From assembly GCA_000198515.1 (NCBI GenBank), contig FP929140.1, forward strand, positions 470,527 to 534,526: a DNA stretch of 64,000 bases, written 5' to 3'. The position numbers and the translations under genes were made by a program. Position 1 is the stretch's first letter, and the number at the start of each line of letters is the position of its first letter. Below are positions 54,848 to 63,616 of the stretch, piece by piece. Origin of the DNA: a gamma proteobacterium HdN1. Lineage in GTDB: Bacteria; Pseudomonadota; Gammaproteobacteria; Pseudomonadales; Ketobacteraceae. Under the pieces are notes generated by a model. It searched no databases, was not told where the DNA came from, and saw only the letters and a list, made by a program, of their open reading frames with translations.

Positions 54848-55013
54848 CGAGGTCACGGCTCCTTGCAATCCAATAGGTAATGGCGATCAACATGCTCCAG
54901 AACAAAAAGGGTCGGTACCAGACGACGCCGCCGTCAATCCACCATTGCATCAGTGCTGGCGAGAGCACATAGGCGCCGATAATAAAAAGGAGCACCAGTC
55001 GATCAATATACAT
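54837..55013 (-). CDS. cbrX: CbrX, small membrane protein upstream of cbrA
   Basis: 58 aa, ATG 55013 to TAG 54837. The sequence has two hydrophobic segments (residues about 5-20, LVLLFIIGAYVLSPALM; and 35-50, FLFWSMLIAITYW) joined by a short loop with WWIDGGVVWY. The last 11 bp overlap the cbrA start, so translation is likely coupled. A small ORF in the same position is, to my recollection, called cbrX in Pseudomonas putida. The function is unknown; it may assist CbrA insertion or simply set its translation rate. Confidence 0.75.
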   Translation of the reverse strand: MYIDRLVLLFIIGAYVLSPALMQWWIDGGVVWYRPFLFWSMLIAITYWIARSRDLDGF

Positions 55014-55087
55014 AAGATCGTTCCTGCGTGTATGTGAGTGCGGTAAATGTTTTAGTGTATGCGCTTTGGCTGCGTCCTACCAATTTG

Positions 55088-55966
55088 CTAGCGCGCTAAG
55101 GTGGGGTGGTGTGGAATATTTTTGGATTGCCAATGCGCAACGGCCCAGGCCAATACTTCGCTTACGGGCTCTTGCGCCAAACCGGCTTCAGGGTTTTGTC
55201 CGAGCCAAGCCAAAACAGCGACCAGCTGTTGGCTGCGTTGTTGCGTGGAGAGCGCCATGGCACCGGTCTGTTTGCTAAGCTTTTGCCCGAACGTATTGGT
55301 GATGACTGGCAGATGCATATAGTGAGGTGTGGGCAGCTGTAACCAGTCCTGTAAGAGGAGGTGGTAAGGGGTGGAATCCAATAAATCTGCACCGCGCACA
55401 ATGTGAGTGATATTTTGCGCGGCGTCATCGAGGACGACTGCCAGATGGTAAGCAATAAAGCCCTCTTTGCGTTGGATGACGAAATCCCCTGCATCCTCGC
55501 CAAACCGAAGCCCGAATCGCCCTTGCAGTGGGTCAATGAAGGAGTACTCGCGATGGGGAACCTCTGCTTTTAGTGCCCAAGCGATGCCTTCGGGTGGCCG
55601 CTTTTGGGGGCGGCATGTGCCCGGATAGATAACGTGACCTATGAGCTGCTTGCGTGAGCAGGTGCAATAGAAAAGGCGGCCTTGGCGAAGGAGAGTGTCA
55701 ATGGTGTCTTGATAGAGCGACAGGCGCTGAGATTGGAAAATCACCTCGTCATCCCAGTACAAACCAAAGCCTTCTAGAGTGTTTAGTATTGCGCTGCTAG
55801 CGCCGGCCACCTCACGCAAGGGGTCAATATCTTCAATACGAACCAGCCACTTGCCCTGCGATGCGCGCGCATCGCAGTAACTTGCGACGGCGGTGAGCAG
55901 GGAACCGAGGTGTAATAGGCCCGTTGGGGATGGAGCAAAGCGTCCAATGTAAGGCGATGGCGGCAT
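55088..55966 (-). CDS. gluQ: Glutamyl-Q tRNA(Asp) synthetase
   Basis: 292 aa truncated glutamyl-tRNA synthetase paralogue. HIGH-like HLGSLLTAVAS near residue 19, a KLSKQ-type KMSKS motif near residue 230, and zinc-site cysteines in CTCSRKQL and YPGTC. It lacks the anticodon-binding domain and glutamylates queuosine in tRNA-Asp. It lies between dksA and the cbr genes, as in Pseudomonas. Confidence 0.93.
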   Translation of the reverse strand: MPPSPYIGRFAPSPTGLLHLGSLLTAVASYCDARASQGKWLVRIEDIDPLREVAGASSAILNTLEGFGLYWDDEVIFQSQRLSLYQDTIDTLLRQGRLFYCTCSRKQLIGHVIYPGTCRPQKRPPEGIAWALKAEVPHREYSFIDPLQGRFGLRFGEDAGDFVIQRKEGFIAYHLAVVLDDAAQNITHIVRGADLLDSTPYHLLLQDWLQLPTPHYMHLPVITNTFGQKLSKQTGAMALSTQQRSQQLVAVLAWLGQNPEAGLAQEPVSEVLAWAVAHWQSKNIPHHPTLAR

Positions 55967-56046
55967 GGTGGGGCTGGCTGGTGAGGGGGCGGGTTTTGCG
56001 GCGAATGCGGTCAGGGTGTGCGCATGAGGTTCCAGCGGAAAACGAG

Positions 56047-56069
56047 AAAAGGCGCGAATGGCGCCTTTT
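56047..56069. terminator. Hairpin after dksA, probable terminator
   Basis: AAAAGGCGC pairs with GCGCCTTTT across a 5-nt loop, 42 bp after the dksA stop (minus strand). A and T arms make it usable in both directions. gluQ starts further downstream, so partial readthrough or a separate gluQ promoter is needed. Confidence 0.75.
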
Positions 56070-56110
56070 CTTGAGAGCGTATTTTCTAAGCTGCATGGAA
56101 AAGAGCTTGT

Positions 56111-56563
56111 TTAGGTGCCCCACTGCTTCTCTTTGATTTCTTCAATCGTTTTGCAATCAATGCATAGCGTTGCGGTTGGACGCGCTTCCAAACGCCGAAT
56201 GCCGATCTCTATGCCGCAGGAATCACAAAAGCCGTAGTCGTTTTTCTGAATGCGTTCAAGGGCTTGATTAATTTTGCGGATTAATTTTCGCTCGCGATCA
56301 CGGGTGCGGAGTTCTAAGCTAAATTCTTCTTCTTGCGTTGCGCGATCGGCTGCGTCGGGTAGGTTGTAGATTTCATCTTGCATGAGTTGCAGAGTGCTAT
56401 CGACTTCTTCCATTAGCTGTTGGCGCCAGTGGAGCAGGATGGCCTTGAAATGCTCAAGCTGTGGGTTGCTCATGTACTCTTCGCCCTCTGTTAGAGCGTA
56501 AGGGGTGTAGCTTGAGCGGGACAACTCGACAACAGTCTTCTTTTTTGCTTTCTTGGTTGGCAT
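56111..56563 (-). CDS. dksA: RNA polymerase-binding transcription factor DksA
   Basis: 150 aa. N-terminal lysine-rich extension, coiled-coil tip region (LPDAADRATQEEE) with the acidic tip residues, and a C-terminal zinc finger with CDSC and CIDC pairs. DksA enters the secondary channel of RNA polymerase and potentiates ppGpp, including control of the ribosomal-protein genes that open this window. It stands at the head of the gluQ-cbrXAB string. Confidence 0.96.
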   Translation of the reverse strand: MPTKKAKKKTVVELSRSSYTPYALTEGEEYMSNPQLEHFKAILLHWRQQLMEEVDSTLQLMQDEIYNLPDAADRATQEEEFSLELRTRDRERKLIRKINQALERIQKNDYGFCDSCGIEIGIRRLEARPTATLCIDCKTIEEIKEKQWGT

Positions 56564-56595
56564 GAGTAAACTCCTCGCAACTGCGGAACCCTAAA

Positions 56596-56624
56596 TGTAT
56601 ACCAGTGCTATTGACAATTTGCAA
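56596..56624 (-). promoter_or_regulatory. Probable sigma-70 promoter of dksA
   Basis: Minus strand: TTGCAA (56624-56619), 17-bp spacer, TATACA (56601-56596). The predicted leader to the dksA ATG is about 25 nt. Confidence 0.6.
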
Positions 56625-56698
56625 ATAGAAAAGTTGCAACTTAAAACAAATGCCTATAGAACAAAAAGGCAAAATGACAAAAAAGGAGTACTACATCG

Positions 56699-57871
56699 GT
56701 GAAAATCGCGCATAGGGTGGCAGATATTCAGCCGTTTCATGTGATGGCACTGTTAGCGCGGGCGCGCAGCTTACAGGAGCAGGGGTACGACGTCATCCAT
56801 TTAGAAGTAGGGGAGCCGGATTTCGATACTCCAGCGCCCATTGTCGCTGCGGGGGTTGAGGCGCTTCATCGTGGAAAGACGCATTATACACCGGCTACAG
56901 GCTTGCCGATTCTGCGTGAAGTCATCGCGGAGTACTACAGCGAGCGCTTCGGAGTGGATGTTTCGCCGCAGCGCATTGTTGTCACGACGGGGGCATCGGG
57001 TGCGTTGAGCCTTGTTACGGCGGCTTTGTTCAACCCGACAGATCGGGTGATGCTGGCGGATCCCGGCTATCCGTGTAACAGCCACTTTTTACGCCTAATT
57101 GGTGCCCGCTCGCAGTGGGTTGCCACCGATGCAGAAGCGCGCTTTCAGCTAAGCGCGGCTGCAGCGGTTGAGCATTGGCGCGATGATACTGCGGGGATAT
57201 TGGTGGCTACGCCTTCGAACCCTACGGGTACTTTGCTCTCTTTGGCGGAGCTGCACGACCTGCATGAAGTGGTGCGCGAGCGCGGTGGAGTTTTGATTGT
57301 GGATGAAATCTATCAAGGCTTAACCTATGGCGTAGAGTCTTGTACGGCGCTTTCACTGCCTCGTGCCGAGCAGGACATTGTGGTGATTAATAGTTTTTCT
57401 AAATATTTTGGTATGACCGGTTGGCGGCTTGGTTGGATCGTTGCGCCGCAAGATCTTGTTCCTGCGCTGGATAAGCTTGCGCAAAACTTCTATCTTGCGC
57501 CGCCTACGCCCAGCCAGTATGCGGCACTTGCTGCGTTTACGCCTTCAACACTTGCGATTCTGGATGAACGCCGTAACGAACTACATAAGCGTCGTGACTA
57601 TTTGCTTAAGGCACTTCCTGCGCTAGGGTTTAAGATACCGGTAATTCCCGAAGGCGCTTTTTATCTGTACTGCGATATTTCTGAGCTTGGCGATGATAGT
57701 TTCGCGCTCTGCGAAGCGTTGTTAGAGCAGGCGCATGTGGCAGTGACACCGGGAAAGGATTTTGGGTTTCGTGATGCCGCACGTTATTTGAGAATTGCCT
57801 ATACCGCACCGATTCCGCGTTTGCAGGAGGCGGTTGCCAGAATTGCTCGCCACCTAAAAGTGAGTGTTTGA
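56699..57871 (+). CDS. Pyridoxal-phosphate-dependent aminotransferase, class I
   Basis: 390 aa, GTG start at 56699 preceded by AAAGGAG. Class I/II fold: LEVGEPDFDTPAPI near the N-terminus, TPSNPTGTLLS, the PLP-binding Lys in SFSKYFGMTGWRLGW, and a C-terminal YLRIAYTAP. It is like the broad-specificity aspartate/aromatic class of pseudomonads; substrate unknown. The leader is A-rich (GAACAAAAAGG, GACAAAAAAGGAG), which could expose it to Hfq/Crc repression. Confidence 0.88.
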   Translation: MKIAHRVADIQPFHVMALLARARSLQEQGYDVIHLEVGEPDFDTPAPIVAAGVEALHRGKTHYTPATGLPILREVIAEYYSERFGVDVSPQRIVVTTGASGALSLVTAALFNPTDRVMLADPGYPCNSHFLRLIGARSQWVATDAEARFQLSAAAAVEHWRDDTAGILVATPSNPTGTLLSLAELHDLHEVVRERGGVLIVDEIYQGLTYGVESCTALSLPRAEQDIVVINSFSKYFGMTGWRLGWIVAPQDLVPALDKLAQNFYLAPPTPSQYAALAAFTPSTLAILDERRNELHKRRDYLLKALPALGFKIPVIPEGAFYLYCDISELGDDSFALCEALLEQAHVAVTPGKDFGFRDAARYLRIAYTAPIPRLQEAVARIARHLKVSV

Positions 57872-57999
57872 GCGTGCACGCGGCTGCATAGCGAATCGTG
57901 GGTGATGGCGGCGATCTTTTTGCCGCGCGGGAGATTGAAGCGAAGCACATTCTGCGCTTTCTGGTAAAGTGCAAAGACCTATAGGCTCGGAGCAAAACA

Positions 58000-58902
58000 G
58001 TGATTGATTATAACGAGATGGCGATCTTTGCAAAGGTAGTGGATGCAGGGAGCTACACCCGCGCTGCAGATAAGCTGGATTTGCCTAAGTCTACGGTAAG
58101 CCGAAAGATCACACAGCTGGAAGAGCGCTTGGGTGTGCGGCTATTGCATCGAACCACGCGGGCGATCAAGCCTACGGAAATTGGTAAGACTTACTACCGC
58201 CACTGCGCGCAAATGCTTGCGGAGGCCGAGGAGGCCCAGCGTTCGATCAATCAGATGCAGGCTGAACCCAGCGGCCTTTTACGTATTACAGCGCCGATTT
58301 CCTTCGGCGCGAGTTTTCTTGCGGAAACCATCAAAGAATATTTGGCCATGTACCCGCAGGTACGGGTGGATATCATGCTGGATAACAAGATCCTTGATTT
58401 GATCGACGATGAAATCGACGTGGCTTTTCGGGTAGGGCCGATGAGTGATTCATCGTTGGTTGCGCGCACCTTGGGGTCTATTCGGCTTATCTTGTGCGCA
58501 TCGCCTGTCTACGTTCAGGCGCACGGCGCACCACGCACGATCAGTGATCTGGCGGGGCATAATTGCGTAGCGCATAACAATATTTCCTGGCACCTCGTTG
58601 GCCCCAACGGGCCGGTGGATGTCGAGCTGGATGCGCGTCTGTTTTCGAACGATATGGAAATGACCAAGCGCATGTTGCTTGCCGGTTATGGCATTGGTTT
58701 ACTGCCGATTACGCTTGCCTACGATGAGATTCAGCAGGGGCAATTGCTGCAAGTGCTGCCCGAATATCACTTCCCGGATCGAGACGTTTATCTGGTGTAC
58801 CACAGCCGCCGCCAATTGCCCACGAAAGTGGCGGCATTCATCGACTTTGTGGCCGAGCGCTGCAAACCGGTTGCGCCGTGGGAAATGCACAAGCTCAAGT
58901 AA
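58000..58902 (+). CDS. LysR-family transcriptional regulator
   Basis: 300 aa, GTG start at 58000 with GGAG upstream. N-terminal winged helix-turn-helix (IFAKVVDAGSYTRAADKLDL, PKSTVSRKITQLEERLG) and an effector-binding domain from residue 90. It is of the CrgA/AphB-like subgroup, often involved in aldehyde or aromatic stress. The neighbouring genes do not reveal its target. It reads in the same direction as the genes on either side, with no divergent partner. Confidence 0.88.
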   Translation: MIDYNEMAIFAKVVDAGSYTRAADKLDLPKSTVSRKITQLEERLGVRLLHRTTRAIKPTEIGKTYYRHCAQMLAEAEEAQRSINQMQAEPSGLLRITAPISFGASFLAETIKEYLAMYPQVRVDIMLDNKILDLIDDEIDVAFRVGPMSDSSLVARTLGSIRLILCASPVYVQAHGAPRTISDLAGHNCVAHNNISWHLVGPNGPVDVELDARLFSNDMEMTKRMLLAGYGIGLLPITLAYDEIQQGQLLQVLPEYHFPDRDVYLVYHSRRQLPTKVAAFIDFVAERCKPVAPWEMHKLK

Positions 58903-58930
58903 TGAAACCTAAACAAAGGAGTGGCACATT

Positions 58931-59845
58931 ATGCTAACAGCATCGGGTATTACCGTATTGATTGCCTTGGGAATGATGGCCGTTTTGATCCTGAAGGGAA
59001 TACGCGCGGTACCACAAGGTTATCAGTGGACGGTGGAGCGCTTCGGGCGCTATACGCATACGTTACAACCCGGTTTTAATTTAATTATTCCGTTTGTTGA
59101 TGATATCGGAAGAAAGCAAAATATGATGGAGCAGGTCTTGGATGTGCCGCCGCAAGTGGTGATCAGTGCGGATAACGCACAGGTTACGACCGATGCAGTG
59201 TGCTTTTTCCAAGTGCTGGACGCAGCCCGTGCCTCGTATGAAGTCGCCGATTTGTACGATGCTCTGCGAAATTTGGTAATGACCAACATCCGCGCAGTGC
59301 TGGGTTCTATGGAACTGGACGAGATGCTCTCGAACCGTGATCGCATCAATCTTGCACTGTTGAAAAAAGTCGATGAAGCCACGGATCCTTGGGGTCTGAA
59401 AGTGACCCGAATTGAAATCCGCGATATTTCCCCACCTAAAGACTTGGTGGAATCCATGGCCAATCAGATGAAGGCCGAGCGGGAAAAACGTGCTGCCATT
59501 CTGAAAGCCGAAGGTGAGCGTGAAGCGGCGATCAAAGTGGCGGAAGGCGAGAAAAAGGCCGCTGTACTGCGCGCAGAAGGCGAAAAAGAAGCGGCTTTTC
59601 TAGATGCAGAGGCACGTGAACGCCTTGCAGAAGCCGAAGCGCGTGCCACCGATATGGTGTCCAAAGCCATTCAGGAAGGAAACCTTCAGGCAGTGAACTA
59701 TTTTGTCGCGCAGAAATACGTCGATGGTTTAATGCAGCTTGCCGCATCCCCTAATAGCAAGGTGATATTAATGCCGGTAGAAGCGACCTCTATCCTAGGT
59801 GCGCTGGAAGGTATTCGCGATTTGGTCAAGAAAACAACGAGCTAA
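58931..59845 (+). CDS. SPFH/stomatin-like membrane protein (QmcA family)
   Basis: 304 aa. One N-terminal membrane segment, then the SPFH/band 7 domain ([29 protein letters not shown]). A long Ala/Glu/Lys-rich helix (about 180-240, with repeated EGE/EKEAA) and a short C-terminal end follow. Such proteins assemble ring scaffolds in lipid microdomains and protect membrane-protein quality control. It is paired with the NfeD protein 35 bp downstream, the usual partner. Confidence 0.9.
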   Translation: MLTASGITVLIALGMMAVLILKGIRAVPQGYQWTVERFGRYTHTLQPGFNLIIPFVDDIGRKQNMMEQVLDVPPQVVISADNAQVTTDAVCFFQVLDAARASYEVADLYDALRNLVMTNIRAVLGSMELDEMLSNRDRINLALLKKVDEATDPWGLKVTRIEIRDISPPKDLVESMANQMKAEREKRAAILKAEGEREAAIKVAEGEKKAAVLRAEGEKEAAFLDAEARERLAEAEARATDMVSKAIQEGNLQAVNYFVAQKYVDGLMQLAASPNSKVILMPVEATSILGALEGIRDLVKKTTS

Positions 59846-59880
59846 GTAGGTGCGGTTGGTTGCGTTAGAGGAATATTTTC

Positions 59881-60333
59881 ATGGCAGAGTGGCTGAATGA
59901 TGCGGGATGGTACTGGATCAGCGCTGGGCTTGTAATGATCGCGGCGGAGGCGCTGGGTGCTTCGGGTTTTTTGCTTGGCGCTGCGGTTTCCGCACTTTTG
60001 GTTGGAGTGCTGGCATTTCTGATGCCTGCGATGGGCTGGCAGGAACAATTTGTGGCCTTTGCCATTTTTGCGGGCTTTTTTACTTGGGTATATTGGAGGC
60101 GCTTTCGCGCGTTCAATGAAAAAACCGATAAGCCAAAACTCAACCATCGCCTGCTGCAAATGGTTGGAACTACGCATGTGCTGGACACGCCGATCGAAGA
60201 GGGCGTTGGTAAAGTACAGGCGGGGGATACCCTCTGGAAGGTGCAGTGCAAACAGGCGAATCTGCCTGCGGGTACGCGTGTGAAAGTGGTTGCGGTTAAC
60301 GGTATGTTTCTGATTGTGGAGGCTCTGCCATGA
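59881..60333 (+). CDS. NfeD family membrane protein
   Basis: 150 aa short NfeD (NfeD1b-like). Two or three membrane segments in residues about 10-75, then a C-terminal OB-fold domain (TLWKVQCKQANLPAGTRVKV). NfeD proteins partner with SPFH proteins in membrane scaffolds. The stop overlaps the folM start by 4 bp (ATGA). Confidence 0.85.
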   Translation: MAEWLNDAGWYWISAGLVMIAAEALGASGFLLGAAVSALLVGVLAFLMPAMGWQEQFVAFAIFAGFFTWVYWRRFRAFNEKTDKPKLNHRLLQMVGTTHVLDTPIEEGVGKVQAGDTLWKVQCKQANLPAGTRVKVVAVNGMFLIVEALP

Positions 60334-61085
60334 GTGCTGCAACATCGCTTGAATCCATTGCGCCGGCGGATCCGGCTCGCTTTGCGCTGATTACGGGAGC
60401 TGGGCGGCGGCTTGGCGCTACGCTGTGCCGTTATTGGCTCGCTCAGGGGTGGCAGGTAATTGGCCACTATCGCACAGAAACGGCGGAGGTGAGTGCTCTT
60501 CGAGCCTTGGGCGCGACCATGTTGCAAGCCGATTTTGAAAGGCCAGATGAGGTTGCAGGCATGGTGGAACAGCTTACTACGCAGCTGCCTTGGCTGGATC
60601 TGATTGTGCATAATGCGTCTAGCTTTTCCCCTGATGTTGATGATCTGGAACGCAATCTTGCGGCAATGGACGGTTTTTTCCAGGTACACATGAAGGCTCC
60701 CTATGCAATCAATCTGGGGCTGCACGATTTGCTCTTGGCTACGCCACGCACTAGCGCCGATATTATTCATATCACAGATATTTTTGCAGACCGCCCTGAT
60801 GCGCGTTATGCAGCCTATTGTGCGAGCAAAGCGGGCTTGGCGAATCTATCACTCTCTTTTGCCAAGCGGTTTGCACCTAAGATCAAGGTAAATGCGATTC
60901 AGCCGGGGCCGATCAAGTTTTTAGATAGCCATGCCGATGAAAACCGCGTGGCCATTTTGCGCGAAACGCTGTTGGGGCGAGAAGGAGGTTTTGAGCCCGT
61001 CGTGCAGATGATCGCTGCTTTGGTGGCCAATCCATTCGTTACCGGCGCGGCTTATAAAGTAGATGGAGGGCGCTCGCTCTCTTAG
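60330..61085 (+). CDS. folM: Short-chain dehydrogenase, probable dihydromonapterin reductase
   Basis: 251 aa SDR. NADPH-binding TGAGRRLGATLCRYWLAQGW (Rossmann Gly-rich turn), the catalytic YxxxK in YAAYCASKAGL, and the C-terminal TGAAYKVDGGRSLS. The N-terminus, TGAGRRLG with an early Arg pair, is that of FolM/pteridine-reductase types. It is convergent with folK, overlapping by 4 bp, which supports a pterin role. Confidence 0.78.
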   Translation: MSAATSLESIAPADPARFALITGAGRRLGATLCRYWLAQGWQVIGHYRTETAEVSALRALGATMLQADFERPDEVAGMVEQLTTQLPWLDLIVHNASSFSPDVDDLERNLAAMDGFFQVHMKAPYAINLGLHDLLLATPRTSADIIHITDIFADRPDARYAAYCASKAGLANLSLSFAKRFAPKIKVNAIQPGPIKFLDSHADENRVAILRETLLGREGGFEPVVQMIAALVANPFVTGAAYKVDGGRSLS

Positions 61086-61579
61086 TTTTCCGCAGTCGCG
61101 CGTTCGATTTGAATCTGACCCGCTACGCTACGTATTCTGAAAATCCCAAGGCCCAACCTGCGGCCGCCAAAAGGGAGGGTAATGGCGGAGACTGCAGGTG
61201 CTTTTCCTTGTAGGACAGGTGTTAGCGGCGCAAGATACGGGTCTTTGACGGCCAGTTCTGCGAGAGGCTTGCGCTCCCCAGCGTAGAGAATATCAAGGTC
61301 TATGGGGCGATCGCGGAGCTTTTTCTCTGGGTGATTTCGATCTCGCCCTAGCTTGATCTCGGTTTCGTTAAACCACGCTTTGATGGATTCGGGGGATTGC
61401 GTGGATTCAAACCAAAAGAGCGCGTTATAAAAAGGTTGTTGGCTTTCCATGCCGTGCGGCTTGGTCTGAATCAGCGGACTTAGCGTAAATTCTGCCAAAC
61501 TGCTTGCTAATGCTTGCAGCGCAAGCGCAACGTTGTGGGGCGGATCAATGTTGCTACCAAGGCTGCAAAAGTAAAACAT
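61082..61579 (-). CDS. folK: 2-amino-4-hydroxy-6-hydroxymethyldihydropteridine pyrophosphokinase
   Basis: 165 aa from ATG 61579 (MFYFCSLGSNIDPP); an earlier in-frame ATG gives 4 extra residues. HPPK signatures: SLGSN near the start, and GRDRNHPEKKLRDRPIDLDIL with the Mg-binding aspartates. It transfers pyrophosphate to 6-hydroxymethyl-dihydropterin in folate synthesis. It shares 4 bp with the convergent folM. Confidence 0.9.
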   Translation of the reverse strand: MFYFCSLGSNIDPPHNVALALQALASSLAEFTLSPLIQTKPHGMESQQPFYNALFWFESTQSPESIKAWFNETEIKLGRDRNHPEKKLRDRPIDLDILYAGERKPLAELAVKDPYLAPLTPVLQGKAPAVSAITLPFGGRRLGLGIFRIRSVAGQIQIERATAEN

Positions 61580-61688
61580 GAAGGCCCCCATTTCTCTTTT
61601 CTAGCATTCGGGAGTTGTTGATCTGGCTCGTGTTGTGCGAATCAGTTCGATGTTCCCCTGAGTTGAAGCCTGCACCTTAGCAGAGAAT

Positions 61689-62435
61689 CTAAAGATTTTC
61701 GATTGTGACGATTTGGCCTTGCTTGGCAAATCCGGCAAATTCCCGCTGGATTTGTGGTTCCCAGTCGCGCCAGTAATCTTCATAGCTCATAAGGTACATT
61801 TTTTTTCGCATTTCTGGCGTGTAGGCGGAGAGTAACGCGGGGACTGCGGCGTGAACGGGGTGTTCATCACGTAGGGTTACGTCATGAAAAATGGTGTGCG
61901 CGGGGAGCGTGGCAATTTGCTCTGGAATGGGGGTGGTATCGCTGGTAAAGATCACCTGTTCGTTGATGTGTAGCCCATAGCTGATTTTGTTGGGTGTATG
62001 GCGCGTTCGGAAAAGTTTGCAGTGAACACCCTGCCAGTCAAAGCGATCATCGCGCAGCAGTACCACATCGAAAAAATCGGCGAGCGTGTTCTCGCCTTCG
62101 CTTGCGCGTCCCATGGAGCCTTTGAGCGTTTGGTCCCAAAGCTCCTCTTGCAAGGATTCGTGAAGAATGAGTTGAACACGCTTGCCGTAGCGAAAGCGTG
62201 ATTCGTAGCCAACTCGCTCTAGGCCGAAAACGTGGTCGCCGTGAACGTGGGTGATAAAAATAGCGTCTATGTCGGGCAGGCCCAAACCGCGATCGCGCAG
62301 CGCATATTTAATGGTAAACCCACAGTCGATTAACAAACGCCGGCCCGATGAGACAATCATCGCGTTGGTGTTCCAGTGCTCCATGGCTTCGGAGTGACCG
62401 GTGCCAAGGATCTGAAGAAAGGGGTGATCTGCCAT
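61689..62435 (-). CDS. Metallo-beta-lactamase-fold hydrolase
   Basis: 248 aa. The metal motif THVHGDHVFGLE (HxHxDH), a leading LLIDCGFTIK strand, and later HTPNKISYGL and TSDTTP with the bridging Asp resemble RNase Z/phosphodiesterase-like members. No exosite or other RNA-binding arm is obvious. Function uncertain. It is read divergently from the lipoprotein gene across a 263-bp gap. Confidence 0.8.
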   Translation of the reverse strand: MADHPFLQILGTGHSEAMEHWNTNAMIVSSGRRLLIDCGFTIKYALRDRGLGLPDIDAIFITHVHGDHVFGLERVGYESRFRYGKRVQLILHESLQEELWDQTLKGSMGRASEGENTLADFFDVVLLRDDRFDWQGVHCKLFRTRHTPNKISYGLHINEQVIFTSDTTPIPEQIATLPAHTIFHDVTLRDEHPVHAAVPALLSAYTPEMRKKMYLMSYEDYWRDWEPQIQREFAGFAKQGQIVTIENL

Positions 62436-62698
62436 AAAACATTCTCACGGAAATGAAAGGCTCATATGTCGATGCTACTGATCGGGACGAAGCTCGGTCA
62501 AGCAATGCACAAAGATTTGGCTGCTGTTCATATAACATTCTGCAATATGTCACAAACTGCGACGGCATTTCGCCGGTAAACTAGCCTCCGCAACAGGGGC
62601 CATCGTAGAACAACCAGCCTGCGAGCTTTGAGTCCACGACTAGCGGATCGCTCAGAGCAGGGTTGGCAATAAGACAGTGCGAAATAAAGGAGTAGCGG
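62436..62698. other. Gap between the metallo-hydrolase and lipoprotein genes
   Basis: 263 bp with divergent promoters presumed. A GGAG (AAAGGAG) at about 62687-62693 is the ribosome binding site of the next gene. No RNA gene or repeat is evident. Confidence 0.4.
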
Positions 62699-63616
62699 AT
62701 GAAGCAGATGGTTTGGGTGGCTGGAGCAGCGGTACTGCTTACAGGCTGTGGCCTTGGTATGAATAACGGGCGGCAGATTCCAAAAGAAGGTGTGGCGGCG
62801 GCTATTCAGGTGAATTTGCCGAAAGCAAGCCAGGAAGCGCAGGTGGTGGCAACCGTTTATAAAGACGGAGTGGCGCAGCCGTTGGTGGGTGGAGATGTGA
62901 TACAGGCGCGCACGGCGCAGTCTCTCTCTACCTTGCGCGCGGAGAAAAATCTGGATGGCCATTACCAAGGCGTGCTCGCTGTGGATCATGCGGATACGCC
63001 GATTGATGTTGCCGTCAATTACGACGACAAAGCTTCTAGCGAACAACGTTGGTTTGCGAGCGACACCTTAACGGTAAGCCCAGGGCCTGGCAGCCTTGTC
63101 GGTTATGAGGTAACGGGAATGCGCTTGCCGCCGGAAATCTACCTAAGCGCTCCAATGGCGAATACTGTGTATCGCGATATGAGTGATACCGTTGAGCTGC
63201 ACTGGGATCCTTTGGCGCTAGGGCATCAAGTGCGTCTAACGGCGGCGGTCAGCTGCGTGGCAGCGGGCCTGCCCTTTAGCTACGGTCTGAGTTTTGATCT
63301 TGGCAAGGAAACGGATACCACAACGGGTAGCTATTCTTTGCGAATGAATAAGCTGGTGACGGCGGTTCCGGTCGTGGTTGCGCTGCGCAAGGTTCTGGAT
63401 TACCTATCGTTGTACGCAAGCCAACAGATGCTCGGCCAAGGTAATTTTCTGGCCATACTGGGTAGCCTGCCGAAGTCGGATAACGAGATTAATAAATGTG
63501 ATGTTGATTTAACCCTGATTCGAGAGCAGGAAAATACATTGCCCCCCGCATTCAGCGGCGGATACGCCATTACTAGCCGCAGTGACACAGTGAGAGTGCA
63601 GTATGTTCAACAATAA
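62699..63616 (+). CDS. Hypothetical lipoprotein
   Basis: 305 aa. A signal peptide with lipobox LLTGCG (Cys at about residue 17) indicates a lipid-anchored envelope protein; the residue after Cys is Gly, so outer-membrane sorting is expected. The mature part is Val/Ala/Asp-rich with regular beta-strand pattern and no recognised domain (stretches include YLSAPMANTVYRDMSD). The next gene overlaps by 14 bp, so the two are probably co-translated. No function is assigned. Confidence 0.6.
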   Translation: MKQMVWVAGAAVLLTGCGLGMNNGRQIPKEGVAAAIQVNLPKASQEAQVVATVYKDGVAQPLVGGDVIQARTAQSLSTLRAEKNLDGHYQGVLAVDHADTPIDVAVNYDDKASSEQRWFASDTLTVSPGPGSLVGYEVTGMRLPPEIYLSAPMANTVYRDMSDTVELHWDPLALGHQVRLTAAVSCVAAGLPFSYGLSFDLGKETDTTTGSYSLRMNKLVTAVPVVVALRKVLDYLSLYASQQMLGQGNFLAILGSLPKSDNEINKCDVDLTLIREQENTLPPAFSGGYAITSRSDTVRVQYVQQ

